A DNA stretch of 64,000 nt from Siphlonurus alternatus. Taxonomy: Eukaryota; Arthropoda; Insecta; Ephemeroptera; Siphlonuridae. The DNA is taken from NCBI GenBank assembly GCA_949825025.1, contig OX463778.1, positions 37,258,571 through 37,322,570 on the forward strand, given 5' to 3'. This document shows, one piece after another, positions 12,429-26,045 of the stretch. Each line of letters starts with the position of its first letter. The first letter of the stretch is position 1. The position numbers and the translations under genes were made by a program. The notes under the pieces are model-generated. The model did not search any database, had not been told where the DNA came from, and saw only the letters and a list, made by a program, of their open reading frames with translations.

Positions 12429-14175
12429 GTTAAAAATTATGACATCGCTGTCATCAACGCTGTTTTAATCATAGATATTAATTAATAATTTTAATATAAT
12501 ATTTGCTTTTACATTTGTCTTATATCCTAAAAATACAAATCAATAGCCAAATAAGGGTATTATATTTTGTAAATAATATTTATTACGTAAATACTATACT
12601 GTATATTAAATTATCAATTTTAAAGTTTCATTTTAATGTGTTTTTTGGTTGTTGTTTTAGGGGCTTTATTTATGTATTACATCCCCAATATTGTGATCAA
12701 TATATATTATATATTAGCAAAATTAGAAAATGAAGATTTTGTGAGAGCAGTAAAAGAATATTGCTATATATATATGCCGTATCATTATTTCTGGATGCAA
12801 GCGAACTGCTCAGAGAAAAGAATCGATGCAGTGTCAGTTCCCTTTTCGTATATAACATTTTTCAGTATCTGGGGTCGTGGCGGACATAATAATATACGCT
12901 GTGAGAGAACTTGGAAACTCAAGCTAGCATGATGAGGGGAGAAAAAACATGTGCGTGGTCAGTCTAGTCGAAGTAGGATGTTATGAATACCGGCTCAAGA
13001 GCAAAAATCAACATTAATTTGAAATCAAGTATGTAGAAATTTGACCTGTAGGAAATATATAACGAATTTACAGCACATGCATGCATACAAAGTTTTGTGT
13101 ATAATCAAGCGACAACAATTTACACTGAATGCTGGAAATAAATCTTGTTTTATTTGATTTTATGTATTATACAAAAATCATATTTTGTTTTTGTTGGTTT
13201 AATAGCAGTCGCTGTTGACAAAAACAATGACTCGTACTCTAACCACGCAGAATACGCTTTTTGTTCTGAGGAGTGTACGATTTGTATTGTGACCTATATA
13301 ACTGACATTCTGAGTGCTAAAATTCATTTTTCAAACTTTTTATACATTTTAAGCTCTCTATTATGATAGTGCAGCTTTGTGTTTGTTGGTGCGTATATGC
13401 CCATTGTTTTGCTTGTCCTGCAAAGTACATTTTCATTGTTTTGTGAATTTGGGCTTCACAGCTATAAATATTTTTTATTTGTAGATTTCTCTGTACTCTC
13501 TCTATTATTTTAAATTCACATGCAGCAAATGATGTAACGATTGACAGGCTGTGTGTTTTTCCTAACATTTTTGTATGAACCCAACAAACTTAAAATCGAA
13601 GTGAACTCACTGTGACGTCAGAGTCATGCACAGATTTAACATGCAATCAGCTAGATGAATATTGTGGTGAACTTTGATGTCTTCACGAGTGATTTACCCC
13701 TTCGTTATTTATTTATTTATTTATTTATTTTTTATCCTGTCGGAGGCAGAAAATCTGAAAATTGGACAACATGAATGAATTGAGATTCTCTACCCGCGGC
13801 GTATTTACAATACTGCAGATTGCCCGTTATTAAGGGTTGTGAGTGGTGTATAACCATATCACTGGATAATTAGTCGATATCGCTTATAAAGAGTTTTATG
13901 CCACGGTTTTTGCGTTAATACTTCTCTGTAAAATAGAGAAAAATTTACATTTCATGGCAATTTTACCAGGTATTTATTAAAACTCCCGTAGGTGTACACT
14001 CCATTTAAATAACGTTCTTCTTTGCTCAATACATTGCAGGCATATACCATACAATAACGTTAATTGCGTCGAAGTATATGGGCTAGAAAAAAATACATTG
14101 TTTAATCATTTTGAATTAAAAAAAAAATAAGATTTTCTCTGACTCTTTAATTATCACTCGGGATAATATGTATCT

Positions 14176-14217
<42 letters not shown>

Positions 14218-14831
14218 TATAATAATATATATATCCTGTTTACAACTCATATTCTTGGTACACTGAGGAAAAAAATAAAGCTTCAAATTACTTTGGTATA
14301 TAATCAAAGCAATTATTTTTAAAATGCAACCGTCTTCTACATAAAATTTTAAAGTTTTGCTGCTTTTTCGCTGCATAGGTCGGTGAAAGGTTAAACTTAT
14401 AATGTTTTAAAACATTAAAGAAATTTTAATGTAACAAGTACATAATGCTTTAAGACTCAACTCTGTTATTAGTTAGTTATAAAATACATAATCTGGAGAC
14501 TTAAGTTAAATAATTTAAATTCAATAAATGTAAGTATATAATAAAGTATCGACCTAAATGATACTACAATATCTAATAATTTTGTATTTAACATTATATG
14601 TGTTGCTCTTGTTTGTTTTTTAACTTACAACGCTCGATGTATAGCATTTTACAGTTTGAACTTTTAAACAGTTTCTTACTCTCTTTGCTTCATAGCTTTT
14701 AACATTAAAAAACATTAGAATCAAATAAGTAAAAGTTACTTCATAACGCCATAAAATATCAAGTCGTATAATGCTTAAAAAGTTAAAGAGTGCAGCATAA
14801 TATTTAAAGTTACGGAATTCTTACTTACAAA

Positions 14832-14874
14832 GCGCATGCGCACCACATGCGTACAGCGATGACAGTTGGTCAGT
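14832..14874 (+). promoter_or_regulatory. Promoter-like block: NRF1-type site and TCAGT initiator
   Basis: GCGCATGCGCA at 14832-14842 is a palindromic NRF1-type motif. TCAGTC begins at 14870 and resembles an arthropod initiator. About 220 nt downstream is the ATG of the mini frame. GCGGCCATTT (YY1-like) lies near 14903. Confidence 0.4.
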
Positions 14875-15093
14875 CGTTCATCTATCTTTGCTTGCCGTGT
14901 TTGCGGCCATTTATATTCGACAAGTTATCTACAAACATCGAAGTCATCTTTAGTACTATCTTTTTGAACTAAAGATTTTTAGTTAAATCCATTAATTATT
15001 TATCTGTTGTGTCATAAAGTTTAGTGATTTATGTCATATTTTCATTAAAATAATGTGTTTGAAAGTTCAATTTTTTTTTTTACCGAAGACAGC

Positions 15094-15135
15094 ATGGCAT
15101 CCAACTCCCGGAGGGGATCATCTGATGATAAAACT
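15094..15135 (+). CDS. Mini-gene exon 1 inside the 3 kb TIR element
   Basis: The ATG has A at -3 and G at +4 (AGCATGG). The frame MASNSRRGSSDDKT ends exactly at a consensus donor ACT|GTAAGT, phase 0. It may be the first exon of a former transposon gene whose middle is deleted. The peptide is not recognised. Confidence 0.4.
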
Positions 15136-15254
15136 GTAAGTATGCTAACATCGGAATCAAACCCTTTTTAAAAGTTTTGTTTTGTAGTTGTTAAGTATTA
15201 TTTTTGTTTTAATTTCCACGTTACTACAATTGCCACTACATACTACATATGTGG

Positions 15255-15960
15255 GCAAACCCCACTTCGGCCCTATGGGCAACTTTGCAAATCTGATCGG
15301 TGATTCGGTTCGCATGGGCAAAAATAAAATCCGGGAAGGGTGACCCCCCCCCCCAATTTCCCCAACCCCCCAAAAAATATTTTTTTTTCACTATCTTGAT
15401 TGTGGACGACGAAGGGACGGTGAAGTGAAAAAAAATACCCCCCTCCCCTCCCGGGTCATGGACAAAGTCGACTTCGGTCCTATGGGCATATCTGCAAATC
15501 TGATTAGAGATTATTGTTCCGTGGGCAAAAAAAAAAAATTTGGGGGGTGGGGGAAAATTTTTCCCACCCCTCCCAATTTTTTTTTTTACCATCTCGATTC
15601 AGGACGACAATCTTTTGGCGAAGTGAAAAAAAATACCCCCCCCCCTCCCGGGTCATGGGCAAAGTCAACTTCGGTCCTATGGGCATATCTGTAAATCTGA
15701 TTAGAGATTATTGTTCCGTGGGCAAAAAAAAAAAAAAATTGGGGTGGGGGGAAATTTTTCCCACCCCTCCTCAAATTTTTTTTTTTTACTATCTCGATTC
15801 AGGACGACAAACTTTTGGTAAAGTGAAACAAAAATACCCCCCCCCCTCCCGGGTCATGGGCAAAGTCAACTTCGGTCCTATGGACAAATCTGCAAATCTG
15901 ATTAGTGATTAATGTTACATGGGCAAAAAAAAAAAAAAAAAAGTTTGGGGCGTGGGGAAA
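15255..15960. repeat. ~200-bp minisatellite, about 3.5 copies, with G-run hairpins
   Basis: CTTCGG(T/C)CCTATGGGCA recurs at 15265, 15472, 15669 and 15870 (periods 207, 197, 201). Each unit has a poly-A run, a G-rich then C-rich inverted pair (TTGGGGGGTGGGGG and CCCACCCCTCCCAA) and a CCCCCTCCCGGGTCATGG block. The first copy is most diverged. Open frames that cross unit borders appear to be low-complexity artefacts. It lies in the mini-gene intron. Confidence 0.88.
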
Positions 15961-16222
15961 TTTCCATGAAAATATTATGTGAAATTATTGAATATTATTT
16001 AAATGTTTCATATAATTTTATGCACTGAAAATTAAAATGTGCCTTTTTTTTTATTCGTCATAACAAAAGTTTTATATACAGGAAAACTTTTAAACAACGG
16101 CATTAAAAAAAATATTTGTGAAGCAGCAACGTATGTCCATAATTTTTTCACGCCCCATATTTTCAATAGGAATGAAATTGCTATGACAATGTTTTAAAGC
16201 ATGATTTTAATGTTACTTTCAG

Positions 16223-16279
16223 GTTCCAAGAAACCTGTGCACTGAGCTGCAGCGTCTGCAGAATAGAAGTTCCGTGTAG
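16223..16279 (+). CDS. Mini-gene terminal exon inside the 3 kb TIR element
   Basis: The acceptor TTACTTTCAG is followed in phase 0 by VPRNLCTELQRLQNRSSV and TAG. Joined to the exon at 15094 it gives a 32-aa protein. An AATAAA lies at 16409-16414. It may be a relic last exon rather than a functional peptide. Confidence 0.4.
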   Translation, partial: VPRNLCTELQRLQNRSSV

Positions 16280-16408
16280 ATAATGTTTTCATAGTTATTA
16301 AATTGTAATTTCAACACATCATGCAACATCATATAATACGCTGCTCTGATGTATTGTTAAATAAGCAAGGTTTATTATGTATGCTATTTCTATATGTCCA
16401 TTTATTTC

Positions 16409-16414
16409 AATAAA
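16409..16414 (+). other. Possible polyadenylation signal of the mini-gene
   Basis: AATAAA, 130 nt after the TAG at 16279. Confidence 0.35.
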
Positions 16415-19400
16415 TTGTATATTGTAATCATATTCATTTTTTTCATTGATTAAGTTATGATGTAGTTATTATTTTTATGTCTTTATTTATATTTACTATT
16501 TTTAAAATAACGATTCCAAATCTGTTGTAACTGTGACTTTTTTTGTAGCAATGTGGAGTTGGATCAATTTATATATTGACACAAAGCAAAAGCATTGAAG
16601 TTTACTTGAAACAGTACTTTAATGCTTTTACTTCATGTTAGTCGATGAATGAATCCAACTGAACAATATATTCATTTATGATTTAAGTTGCTACACATTT
16701 GCCATGAAAATAGTAAATATTTAACATGTTAAGTTATTGCATGCATTGAAAGCAAAAAGATTAACAGGTAGCTTTCTATTGCTTAAGTAGATAAAATAAT
16801 ATAGTTTACTCTATAATAAGTAATGTAGATATTTCTTGAAAATAATGGTTTGATACATTGAATCTTACCCATTATGTACTTAAAAATAAAAAGTACATTC
16901 AATAAAAAGTAAAGTAGTATTCTACTTTTAAAGTAATGTTATTACGCTTAAAAACCTAAAGAGTTTACAGCTTAACAAAGTAGCACTTGTGACATAAAGC
17001 CATAGAGAGCCCGCTGCTTACAATTTTAAGGAGTTACTACTTAGAATTTTATATTTAAAACAGTGACATTCTAGGCATTGCAGCTCATACAATACTACAC
17101 CGAAGTCGCTAGCATTTTATCTTCTGACTCTTTACTTTCTGATATATTATACAAGGTACATTTCAATGTACTTGAGTACTTAACTTTTAAAAGAATTTGG
17201 GGCTGGCATAGATCCACCAGTGTTAAACTTTTGATTTCAAAAGTTACTCTTTAACTATTTTTCTCAGTGTATGGTATCATATATTATATAATATTATTTT
17301 TATTATTATTGTTATACAAGCGACGTAAAAATATAGTATAATGGCTCGTTATATTCTTTTGATAGTGATATATGATATTGAATTTGACAGTATGCATATG
17401 ACGTCACAGGGAAAACACGTAGTTATGTTTTTTTGATGTAGGAGGAAGTGTCGGTAATGCTGTGGTTGCTACAGATACAATCTGCTGCTGCTGCTGCTGC
17501 TGTTATGGGACATGTGCGTCTGTCACATCCAGATAAGACGACAGGAGTTGCAACGTTAATACATTGGTCAGACTGGGACTGCTGCTGCAATGATTTTTGT
17601 TTTTATCACTCTTTACCACGTCATAATCAACAAAAAGAGTATATTATATAGATCGATGTATTTTTCCCCTCATACTGCTACGTATATATGAACCATATCA
17701 AAAATCATTTGTCATTTATGATAAAGCTCGTCGTCGGAAAGGGTGAGATTTGCCATTTCAATTTGAATAAAGGTTGAATAGAAGTATTTTTGTGGTAGAG
17801 ACACAGTCTTTTTTTTTTTTTTTTTTTTTTTTCTTCTTCGTTTATTTTGTCGATTGTTGGTGACAACTTTTTCCTCGTATCTTTGTAAAACAACTATATA
17901 TAGGTGGGGAAAAAAATATAACTCATTGTCAGTACATTGTAAATCAATTTGTTTTTTCTCCAAATAACGAAACTTCCACGTTAAAGTTTTTTAATTTTAT
18001 TTCAACGAAGACTTAATGTGAATATTTTCTTTACACACTTACATTTTTTGATAAACTGTATTATATAGAAAAACATTTTGTCCGAATAGAATTCAATTCA
18101 TACCGATCAATGAGTCAAGCATTTATACAACTGCTATAAATTGTACTTTACGTATGTTATCTCAGTAACGAGTTTTTCCAATTTGTTCGTTCTCAACTTT
18201 TCTCCTTTTGATCCTAAAATTGGATATTGTCCATCAGATTTCAATTTGAATATATACAAGAAAAAACACAAACAATCTTTTCTGATCGTTTTCAAAGTAG
18301 AAGCTATACCTGTCTGTATATAATGTATAAAAACATAAAAATATAACGACTAGAACAGAGTTTGTTTTGCTACCTGCTCTATAGTATATAATCTACAATC
18401 TATAGCATGCAGGGTATTTTATTTCCATTTTTTTTTTCCATTGACTTTTCATTATAAAAGCACTCTAACGTCGACAACTAAATTTAAATGATTTTACTTC
18501 TTTGATTACAAATTTTGAGAGTAAAGTAAAACCTCTTATTTTGTTTGTATATATATATATGAATGTACAAGAGGAGATATTAATAACAGTAACCTTTGTT
18601 GTATAGAGCGCTGTAATATACAATATCATTTTAGGACAACACGAACAACATGCAACTAACTGCTTGTTGGCACCTTTCGCCATTGTTTGATATATAATAA
18701 AACGCATTTCTCTCCGTGAATCCATTCAATATTGTCCTATATCAAATTCCAATACTTTTTAACGGAATACTGTATAATTATTTTTACTAATGTATATAAA
18801 TCACTTTAAAACTTTGCTCACAATTTAATTTTGTTCTTCAACTATGAGTAAAATATTGTCCACGAACATTAAATTGATTCCAGTAAAATTCTATTAATTT
18901 TGATAAATTTAAAATTTTACAAATTAATTTGTTATATTTTACTTCTGTTTATTTACTTATTTTTTTTTCATCCAATCTATAATGATTTTTTAATCTTAAA
19001 TTGTAATACTTTTAGAAATTCTTAAAAAATATATATACCTATGCAGAGGTCTCTTTAAAAGTTGTTACGTAATGCTTATAAAGTTTTATGTGTATAAAAC
19101 TCTTCCTCAAATAAGCTTAAAAAGAAATTCTTTCTTACCCGGTGCTTTATATATATTTAGAAAGAATAAAGATGTTTAATTTAAATTAAATGAGGGAAGA
19201 AACTTGCTTCTTATTTATATTAAAATTAACTTCGTTTGTATTTGTTACGTTAACTCCCCCTCCTTCTATTAAACGTTGTAGCGGTGAGTGATTTTTAATT
19301 CTCAGTTGCATTCAGGTCAGAGAGCAAAAGTTTTAATTGCAAACAATTCCCTACAGACTCAACAGATTGCATGTTGATGTATCTTCTCTACGGTTATTTT

Positions 19401-20416
19401 TGTTTGTTTTTGTTTCTATAAACATTTTGCTCTAGGATATACACATAAATATAAACACTCTGAAACAGCGGAAATTTTTCCTCAAGTTCTTATAATACCA
19501 TAACGTTTGAAATAGATTGAAACAGTTACCGTGTATAGTATACGTATATTATATATTATCTAGCATGCACACAGGTTGTCTCAGGAGGAAGGTATATAAT
19601 ATATATCTAAGTCGTTCCCTTCCGTAACCCAAGGGAACGTCGTTCTACTAGAGGAGATTGCTACTCAGCTGACTGTGATTACGCTTATACTCTTCCCCCA
19701 TGTTACTGCTGCTTGCAAGGTTGTGCTCTACTTTACTTACTTGCCGTGTTCCATCTTCTGCTAGAGACCACCGTCGTTCTACCAGACCGCCCCCGCACTC
19801 TGTCTTCTTCAAGATTGACGAGAGTAAAATTATTCGTTACAACTTTATATTATATAACCATGCAATATTTGTTTATAGAACGGTCAGTGCATAAATTTAA
19901 TTAATAAGTCTACGCTGAATTTTTAAACCTCGAAATTTTATCAACATATCGTAATATTTTTACTGTATAAAGATATTTATTTTCTTTTTTATTAGCTATG
20001 AACAGTTTCCCATTACAATATATTTTTTTATTCACTTTAATAAATTAATTATTATGTATTTTTATACAAAATACGAAAACGTATACAATTAATTTTTTTT
20101 TTTACAATATACAAAAAGATGCAAATACATTACGTGACAGATAAATTTTTAAATTAAAACTTAAAAACGTGAAAAAAAAAGTTTATTTCAAGCTGCCACA
20201 AATTTAATGAACACATTGTGTATTACTTCTTCTTTCAGTCTGTTTCAGCTGTCGTAAAGTTTTAATATAAAATAAATAAAATAAATACATTGATTGATTG
20301 TTTTTATATATATATTGCATGCTTTTCGTATACATTGATTGCTCCGTGCAACCACCGTACGGGTTATATTACTATGGATAAAAATGTTATTGAATATTAT
20401 TTCTACTTTATAGTTT

Positions 20417-20417
<1 letters not shown>

Positions 20418-20469
<52 letters not shown>
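20418..20469. repeat. (TA)n microsatellite
   Basis: About 26 units. Confidence 0.95.
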
Positions 20470-20472
<3 letters not shown>

Positions 20473-21368
20473 GGTAGGTAATACATACCTTTAAAATAAA
20501 TGTATAGAAATAACAAGCTGCAGTGACAAGAACAATACATCACCGAGTATTTCGCATGAATGTATTTTGCTGCCGTATTTACTGCGTATATATATTTATA
20601 TATAACAAGCAACGTTTCACTTTGATATTTACTATAGTTAAGATTTTCATATTTTTAAATTTATGTGCTTATATATTTCCTTCATAATATATTATGAGTC
20701 TTTGAAATTTGAAATTAATGTGTTCCCATGCACCGTCATAACGTTAATTAATATATATGAAAGCCAATTTTAGTTGAAGTTTTACAAATAAAATGTAATG
20801 ATCAAAGTTATTTTACATACATTGTAACTTTACTACTGTATATAATATATGAATATAGTTTTTATTGTTTTTAAGTTGGTAATGAGAGTTTAAAATTATA
20901 TTTTAAAGTACACATGGTACATAATAAACAATATATTATATATACAGTTTTTTTTTGCTCGTTAAATATTAATAACTATAAAATATATTTATTTATAAAT
21001 ATATAACGTAAACACAAAAACAAAAGCAATCGTTTAATAAGTTTTGCTGCTTGAGGATTACGGAGATTTAAAAACTCTAGGGTATAGCGTTCTAGAATTT
21101 TTAGAGATCGTTTTGGCTTTAAGGGACATAAAAACATTGAGTCACGATCACAGGCTATATTTTGAATTTAAAATTTACGTAAAATTTATCGTAAATCAGT
21201 TTAAAAATATATAATTATGTAAAGGGTTATTATACTATAATCATAAAATAATACAACATTTTTATGTGACATAAATTTTAATTGAACACATACAATAATT
21301 AAATTACTCGTCAGAAAATTAATTTTACATTGAAGAACATCGATGAAACTAAGAATTAGCGACCAATA

Positions 21369-21612
21369 TGGAGGCTTCATGTCAGCTGATTTTGCGGTGT
21401 TTCCACCGTCCTATCCAATCCTATGTAAAAAAAAAAAAAAAAAAAAAAACTCGAAATTGCTTTTTTTTTTTTTTTTTTTTTTGCACTGAAGAAAGGGGGT
21501 TGGAGATGGTTTCAAATTCATAGCTTTAATAGTTAAGGAGGAAAAATTCAAATTTTCTAACATGGTGACTTATTGAGAAAATTTTCCTGACGGGGAACAC
21601 TTAAAGCCTCCA
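21369..21612. mobile_element. MITE of the AGGCTTCA(T/A)GTCAGCTGATTT family, copy A
   Basis: Ends TGGAGGCTTCATGTCAG and ACTTAAAGCCTCCA are inverted and flanked by TA on both sides, as in Tc1/mariner-type MITEs. The left ~60 bp matches copy B at 34141. It contains an A25 run and a T20 run. Confidence 0.75.
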
Positions 21613-22575
21613 TATCAATGCTATTATAAGTCGCATAATGAAAAGAACGAACTGTAAATAAAATGTTTTGTTTGATATTATATATATATATATATATGTG
21701 TGTTGTCAAATAATACAAATTTAAACATAATACATCAACAACTTACGATATTCATTTCACTTTTATAATTACATTTTTAAATTTTATTTGGTTAATTGAT
21801 GTAGAGAAACATTTGGTGGATTCAGCCTTAAGCTCGCCATTAAATTGGAAACATTACGTTTATTATTTAAAATGCTTTAAATTAACATTGTTTTTTTAAT
21901 ATTACGTATTGCTATGAACATAACATGCCAGTTTATTTATATTACATATTGATATTATTATTATCACATTTAAGGTGGTTAATTAACATTAAAGGAATGT
22001 GTGAAAATCCTGACTAGAGAGACATAAGCATAGTTGAAGTAGGCCTATGTAAATGTCAGGCGGGCTCTATTATATATATTGTTTGCTTATTATTACTTTT
22101 TTTAAAATATTATATGTAAAGAATACACAGCCGTGCACATTTGCATGCATGCTTATTCTACCACAGCGAAAACTACGAGAATTTTCACAATTATAAATTC
22201 GTCAAAAATGTTTTCTTGCAATGCTTATATATATTATATAATATATATTTTTTAATGCATGAGCATATTAATTATTTACTTGTGTAGAGATATTATATAA
22301 TATACAGTTACTGAGAGATGAAGTAAGTTTTTTGGTGGAATGATAGCACATTTAACACTTTTTTTTTTACAGTATTTAAAATTTCTTCTGAGATCGTCAC
22401 ACTAAATTCTAATAATATTTTCTGTTAAATACAAAGTATATTATTTGTTATAATACATATATTGCAGAATACTTTATAACTGCTTTTGAAGAAAACTTTG
22501 ATTAAAATTCTCTTTATCACACACACATATTAACAACACATAAAATAATTTAAACTTTAATGTACATTATTATTA

Positions 22576-23735
22576 TTATTTCACAACTCTCCGTCGATAT
22601 CGACACAGTAACACCTTTTTAAACGCTTGTCGAAATACTTTATTGAAAATTGTGTAAAAGATTGGGTTCACCATGGAGCTTGCATATCCTAGCCATGTTA
22701 CAAAGTCAAAAACTCCAGCTCCTATGTGTCTCTCACACTCTCCACAGATAGCTGGTACCAAGTTTAGCACGAAGAACGGTGCCCACAAAACTACAAAGGT
22801 AAAGAAGACGACGCCTAGTACCTTGGTGGCTTTTTGCTCGAGTCTCAGGATACGACCGTGGCGACTGGAGTTACGTGACACGCTGCTCTGGCGGCTATGC
22901 GGAGCACGCACGCTGTTGGCACGTGCAGGGAGCGTGTCTGCCGTATTACTTGTCCCGCTTCCTCGGTGTCCCGCGTAACGCAGCGTAGCAGCTCTGCGTA
23001 GCATGGGGCTTTTCACAGAGCTGGACACTGCGCCGCGCTTATCACTCCATGATACTTGGACTTGGCTGCGAAAGCTGCTCGGTGACGAGATAGTTCGACG
23101 TGGGGATGGCACGATCACTAACTCAGGCTGCGTGCCTGGCGGACGTCGGTTCTGAATACCAAAATACGGACATGTACACGGGGGTAATGTTGGAAATTCT
23201 TCGTTCTGCTTTTTACTGCACGAAGGATCTCCAGAAGCACCATTAACTTCATCTTTGTCCGGTGACTTATTACTCTCACTATTATTAAAGTTCCCTTTAT
23301 CACCTTGACGTTCTTCTTCATCTTCATCTCTCTCTTCATAAGCATCTCCTTCGCTCCAACGTCCAAGATTCTGGTTTCTGGACTCCAAACCTTTAGAGAG
23401 ACGAAGCATCTCTGCTCCAAAGCGGTGCAGAGCAGTTATGGTGACTGGGGTTGGCATAGGCGCCTCTTGAAGCCACAGGTCGCCGGGGTCGAGCGTGCCG
23501 TGTGAGGGTGGGGGTGGGGCTGGTCCTTGGTTCGCCAGCATGCTCAACTCGGTGAGCTCTGTGTCCGTAGTAGACGACGAGTTTCCTGAGTGCGTCTTAC
23601 TGAGCAGACGGCGCCACGTAGAGCGGCGTGCTGGTGAACACCCCCCCGGCTGGTGCAACGTTATTGCCTGCTGGTGCGCCTGATGTGACGCGTGAGAGCT
23701 TGCAGCCGCCAGCCAGTTACTGTCCCATTGACTGC
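22576..23735 (-). CDS. 5-HT2B: 5-HT2B exon 5: most of ICL3, TM6, TM7 and C-terminus
   Basis: This is the last coding exon, 1160 nt. The acceptor is TTGTTGCAG; translation starts inside Gly258 and reads [21 protein letters not shown]3 holds a Pro-rich run, an acidic stretch ([12 protein letters not shown]) and several Ser/Arg clusters that could be kinase sites. TM6 begins with [15 protein letters not shown] (Glu6.30 present) and includes [10 protein letters not shown]7 includes [20 protein letters not shown], followed by helix 8 ([15 protein letters not shown], Cys likely palmitoylated). It ends [11 protein letters not shown] at 22576, so the tail is short. Confidence 0.95.
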
Positions 23736-26045
23736 CTGCAACAATGTGTAAATGTGAGAGAAGTCTTCACCACGCAAAAACAAAAGACATTTTTCGTCAA
23801 TATAATATTGATGGACAATAAGAAAAAAAAAAGTCTAATTATATTTTTGTATAGTTTTGTATGGACTTTATTTAGTTTGTCTTTTTTTTATAATATATAT
23901 ATATATATATATTATTTAATCAAATCTTGAACTGAAAGGATCGAAAGACACCTTATTATTTTGTTTGTTTACATACTTTATACAATTTATTATACTACCC
24001 TCCCTCCGTAGTAAATTTAATTATTTTATCTTATATATTTTGACACAAAGTTACATGGTATCACAATACAGTATAGTAATTAGTATTATTAAATAAATTA
24101 TTATAAGTTAAATAAATTTAATTACGTTTTATAATTACAGTTATAACAACACTATTAATTAGAATAATTAGGGGTCTATGTAGTTTTGTTTATTGTGTTT
24201 ATCGAACATTTTTTTTTTTTTTTTTTTGTAATGATTGGATTCTATTTAATGGAATTACTATCCTTTATTGTTTTTATTATTGGTAATCATTATCATTGTC
24301 ATATAATATTTTTTCTCTTCTGTGTGTTGTTTTTGTTTGTGTAGATTTGTGTCAAGCTCTGTAGCGGGCAAAAAGTTTGCTGTTATATATAGCCATCAGT
24401 AATTGTGGGGCGCTAATTGGTGCCGTCTCTTGCTCTCGGTCGCGCTTTACGACGCGTGCAGGTGATGCAGCTAGCTCGACCGCGCCAGCAGACTGCGAGG
24501 CTGCGAGCTCGTCCGTTGTCGATATAGCCGGCAGGAACTGCTGTTTACTGCCTCCACCATTGATCGTAAAATACTCGATGAAATTTACGCCATATTGCTT
24601 TGCGGGGAAAAAAAAGGAGACGGCGATCATTTGAAATATATTTATGGTGTATAATATATAGTATAGTATAGAGCCCTTTATTAATAATTTACTACACTAA
24701 CTTTTTCATTAAAGTGACAAAGAATTAAAGCTTGGAAAATGTTTGAACATTTGTATCAAAAATTTGTTATTTCTAATCGCAATATGTTGTAATGCTCTTT
24801 TTTTAAGGCCTAAAAGTGTATTATACTGTGTCGCATATGTATGTGTGTATATATATTTCTTCTATTGGGTTCGATTTTGTCGTTACAGAATTTTACAATT
24901 TGTTTAAAAAATATATATAACCGTTTCATATATACCACAAAAGCCGCAATGGTATTTTGACAGCGAGTTATATCATCTTCAATGTAAAATACAAAAGGAA
25001 TGTTTTTTTGAAAGGATTATGAAATATATATACAGTATATACTATATAATAGTAAATATTATTCCAAGTAGTTTTTATACATTAAAAAACAGAAAGATGT
25101 GGTAAAAATATTTCCTATTTTTGACATCCTGGCTTGGTGATTCGCTTGAGTTTATCTTCGGGCTCTGAAAGGCAAGTTATAGAAGCGCTCCTCGCGAAGT
25201 CACTAAAGTTAACGAGCGGGCCGACCCACCGCAACAAAATGCTTGGCAGTCGCTCGCTTCTATTGATGGTTTTTTATGCTGCCAAACAGGAGCCTGCAGC
25301 AAGTAATGCTATAGCTGACTAACTCCTCACTTACGTTGTACGAGTTGACTCGCATTACCAAGACATCTTGGTCTAGCTTGCCGTTAGTTGGGACGCATGC
25401 GAACTGATCAATATAAATCTTTTTGAGGTTTGCTACCAACAGATTGAGTGACTGTACTAGCTTCTGACTACAGCGCAAAGAAAAAATATAGACGGAATGG
25501 TTCTTGTTCTTTTTTTTTCCATATCCTTGGCTTGACTTATCATTGTCCCTTTCTTGATTTAAACTCTCGTTTACGTTTTTTTTTTCTTTTTTTTTTTATT
25601 CTTAATGCAACTTGCTCTTATTTAAATCAATTTATCCTGAGTAAAAAGAACCCTTTCTTTATTTTTAATGAGTCGATGAGTTAGTTCTTTATAATCTGAA
25701 GAAAATCCCTCTTTTTACAATTTATTTCAAAGTAGATCAAAGTAAAAAGAAAATTAATTTAACATTAAAAGTCACTCAGGTTTGAAAAAAAAAACTAATA
25801 TCCCGACTTTTTATATTAAAAATTATGATACATATTCTCCATGATATTCTTGGTATTAAAATTATAATTATCTTATAAATAATTAAGTAGAATATATATA
25901 TAGTATATATTACACTTAATTTTTATTACAAAAAAGTATTGTATATTCAGTCTTTTGGTAAAAAGCTTTAAATTAAGTCATGCATTTAAATTACTTAGCG
26001 ACGGGTTAAATTGGATGCTTAGCAATTATAGTGGTTCGTACTGAC
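23736..26045 (-). other. 5-HT2B intron 4 (2310 bp)
   Basis: GT-AG ends, phase 1. It contains two GC-richer patches with open frames on both strands (24350-24640 and 25130-25480). Neither resembles receptor sequence. Confidence 0.85.

Larger units (their letters stand above)
14261..17269. mobile_element. ~3 kb TIR element with CACTGAG ends (CACTA/EnSpm- or mariner-like)
   Basis: The left end CACTGAGGAAAAAAATAAAG and the right end, read inward as CACTGAGAAAAATAGTTAAAG, are imperfect inverted repeats. Both are flanked by TA. Subterminal AAGTTAAAGAGT motifs recur near 14778 and, inverted, near 17239-17256. It carries a promoter-like block, a small two-exon frame and a minisatellite. No transposase catalytic domain is visible, so it looks like an internally deleted derivative. 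The superfamily is uncertain. Confidence 0.55.
17270..22575. other. Non-coding DNA downstream of 5-HT2B
   Basis: AT-rich, with a perfect CRE at 17399, a (CTG)n-like stretch near 17482, SSRs and MITE copy A. The 3'UTR of gene 1 must begin at its right edge; no clear AATAAA was found close to the stop. Confidence 0.5.

Noticed and set aside
15236..15912. Overlapping 60- to 132-codon frames
   Set aside because: They are low-complexity translations of the minisatellite and its poly-A and C runs.
15255..15960. CRISPR array
   Set aside because: Long ~200-bp tandem units without spacers in a eukaryotic genome; it is a minisatellite.
22673..23930. Plus-strand frames opposite the last 5-HT2B exon
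   Set aside because: They are shadows of the minus-strand receptor exon, which has clear homology.
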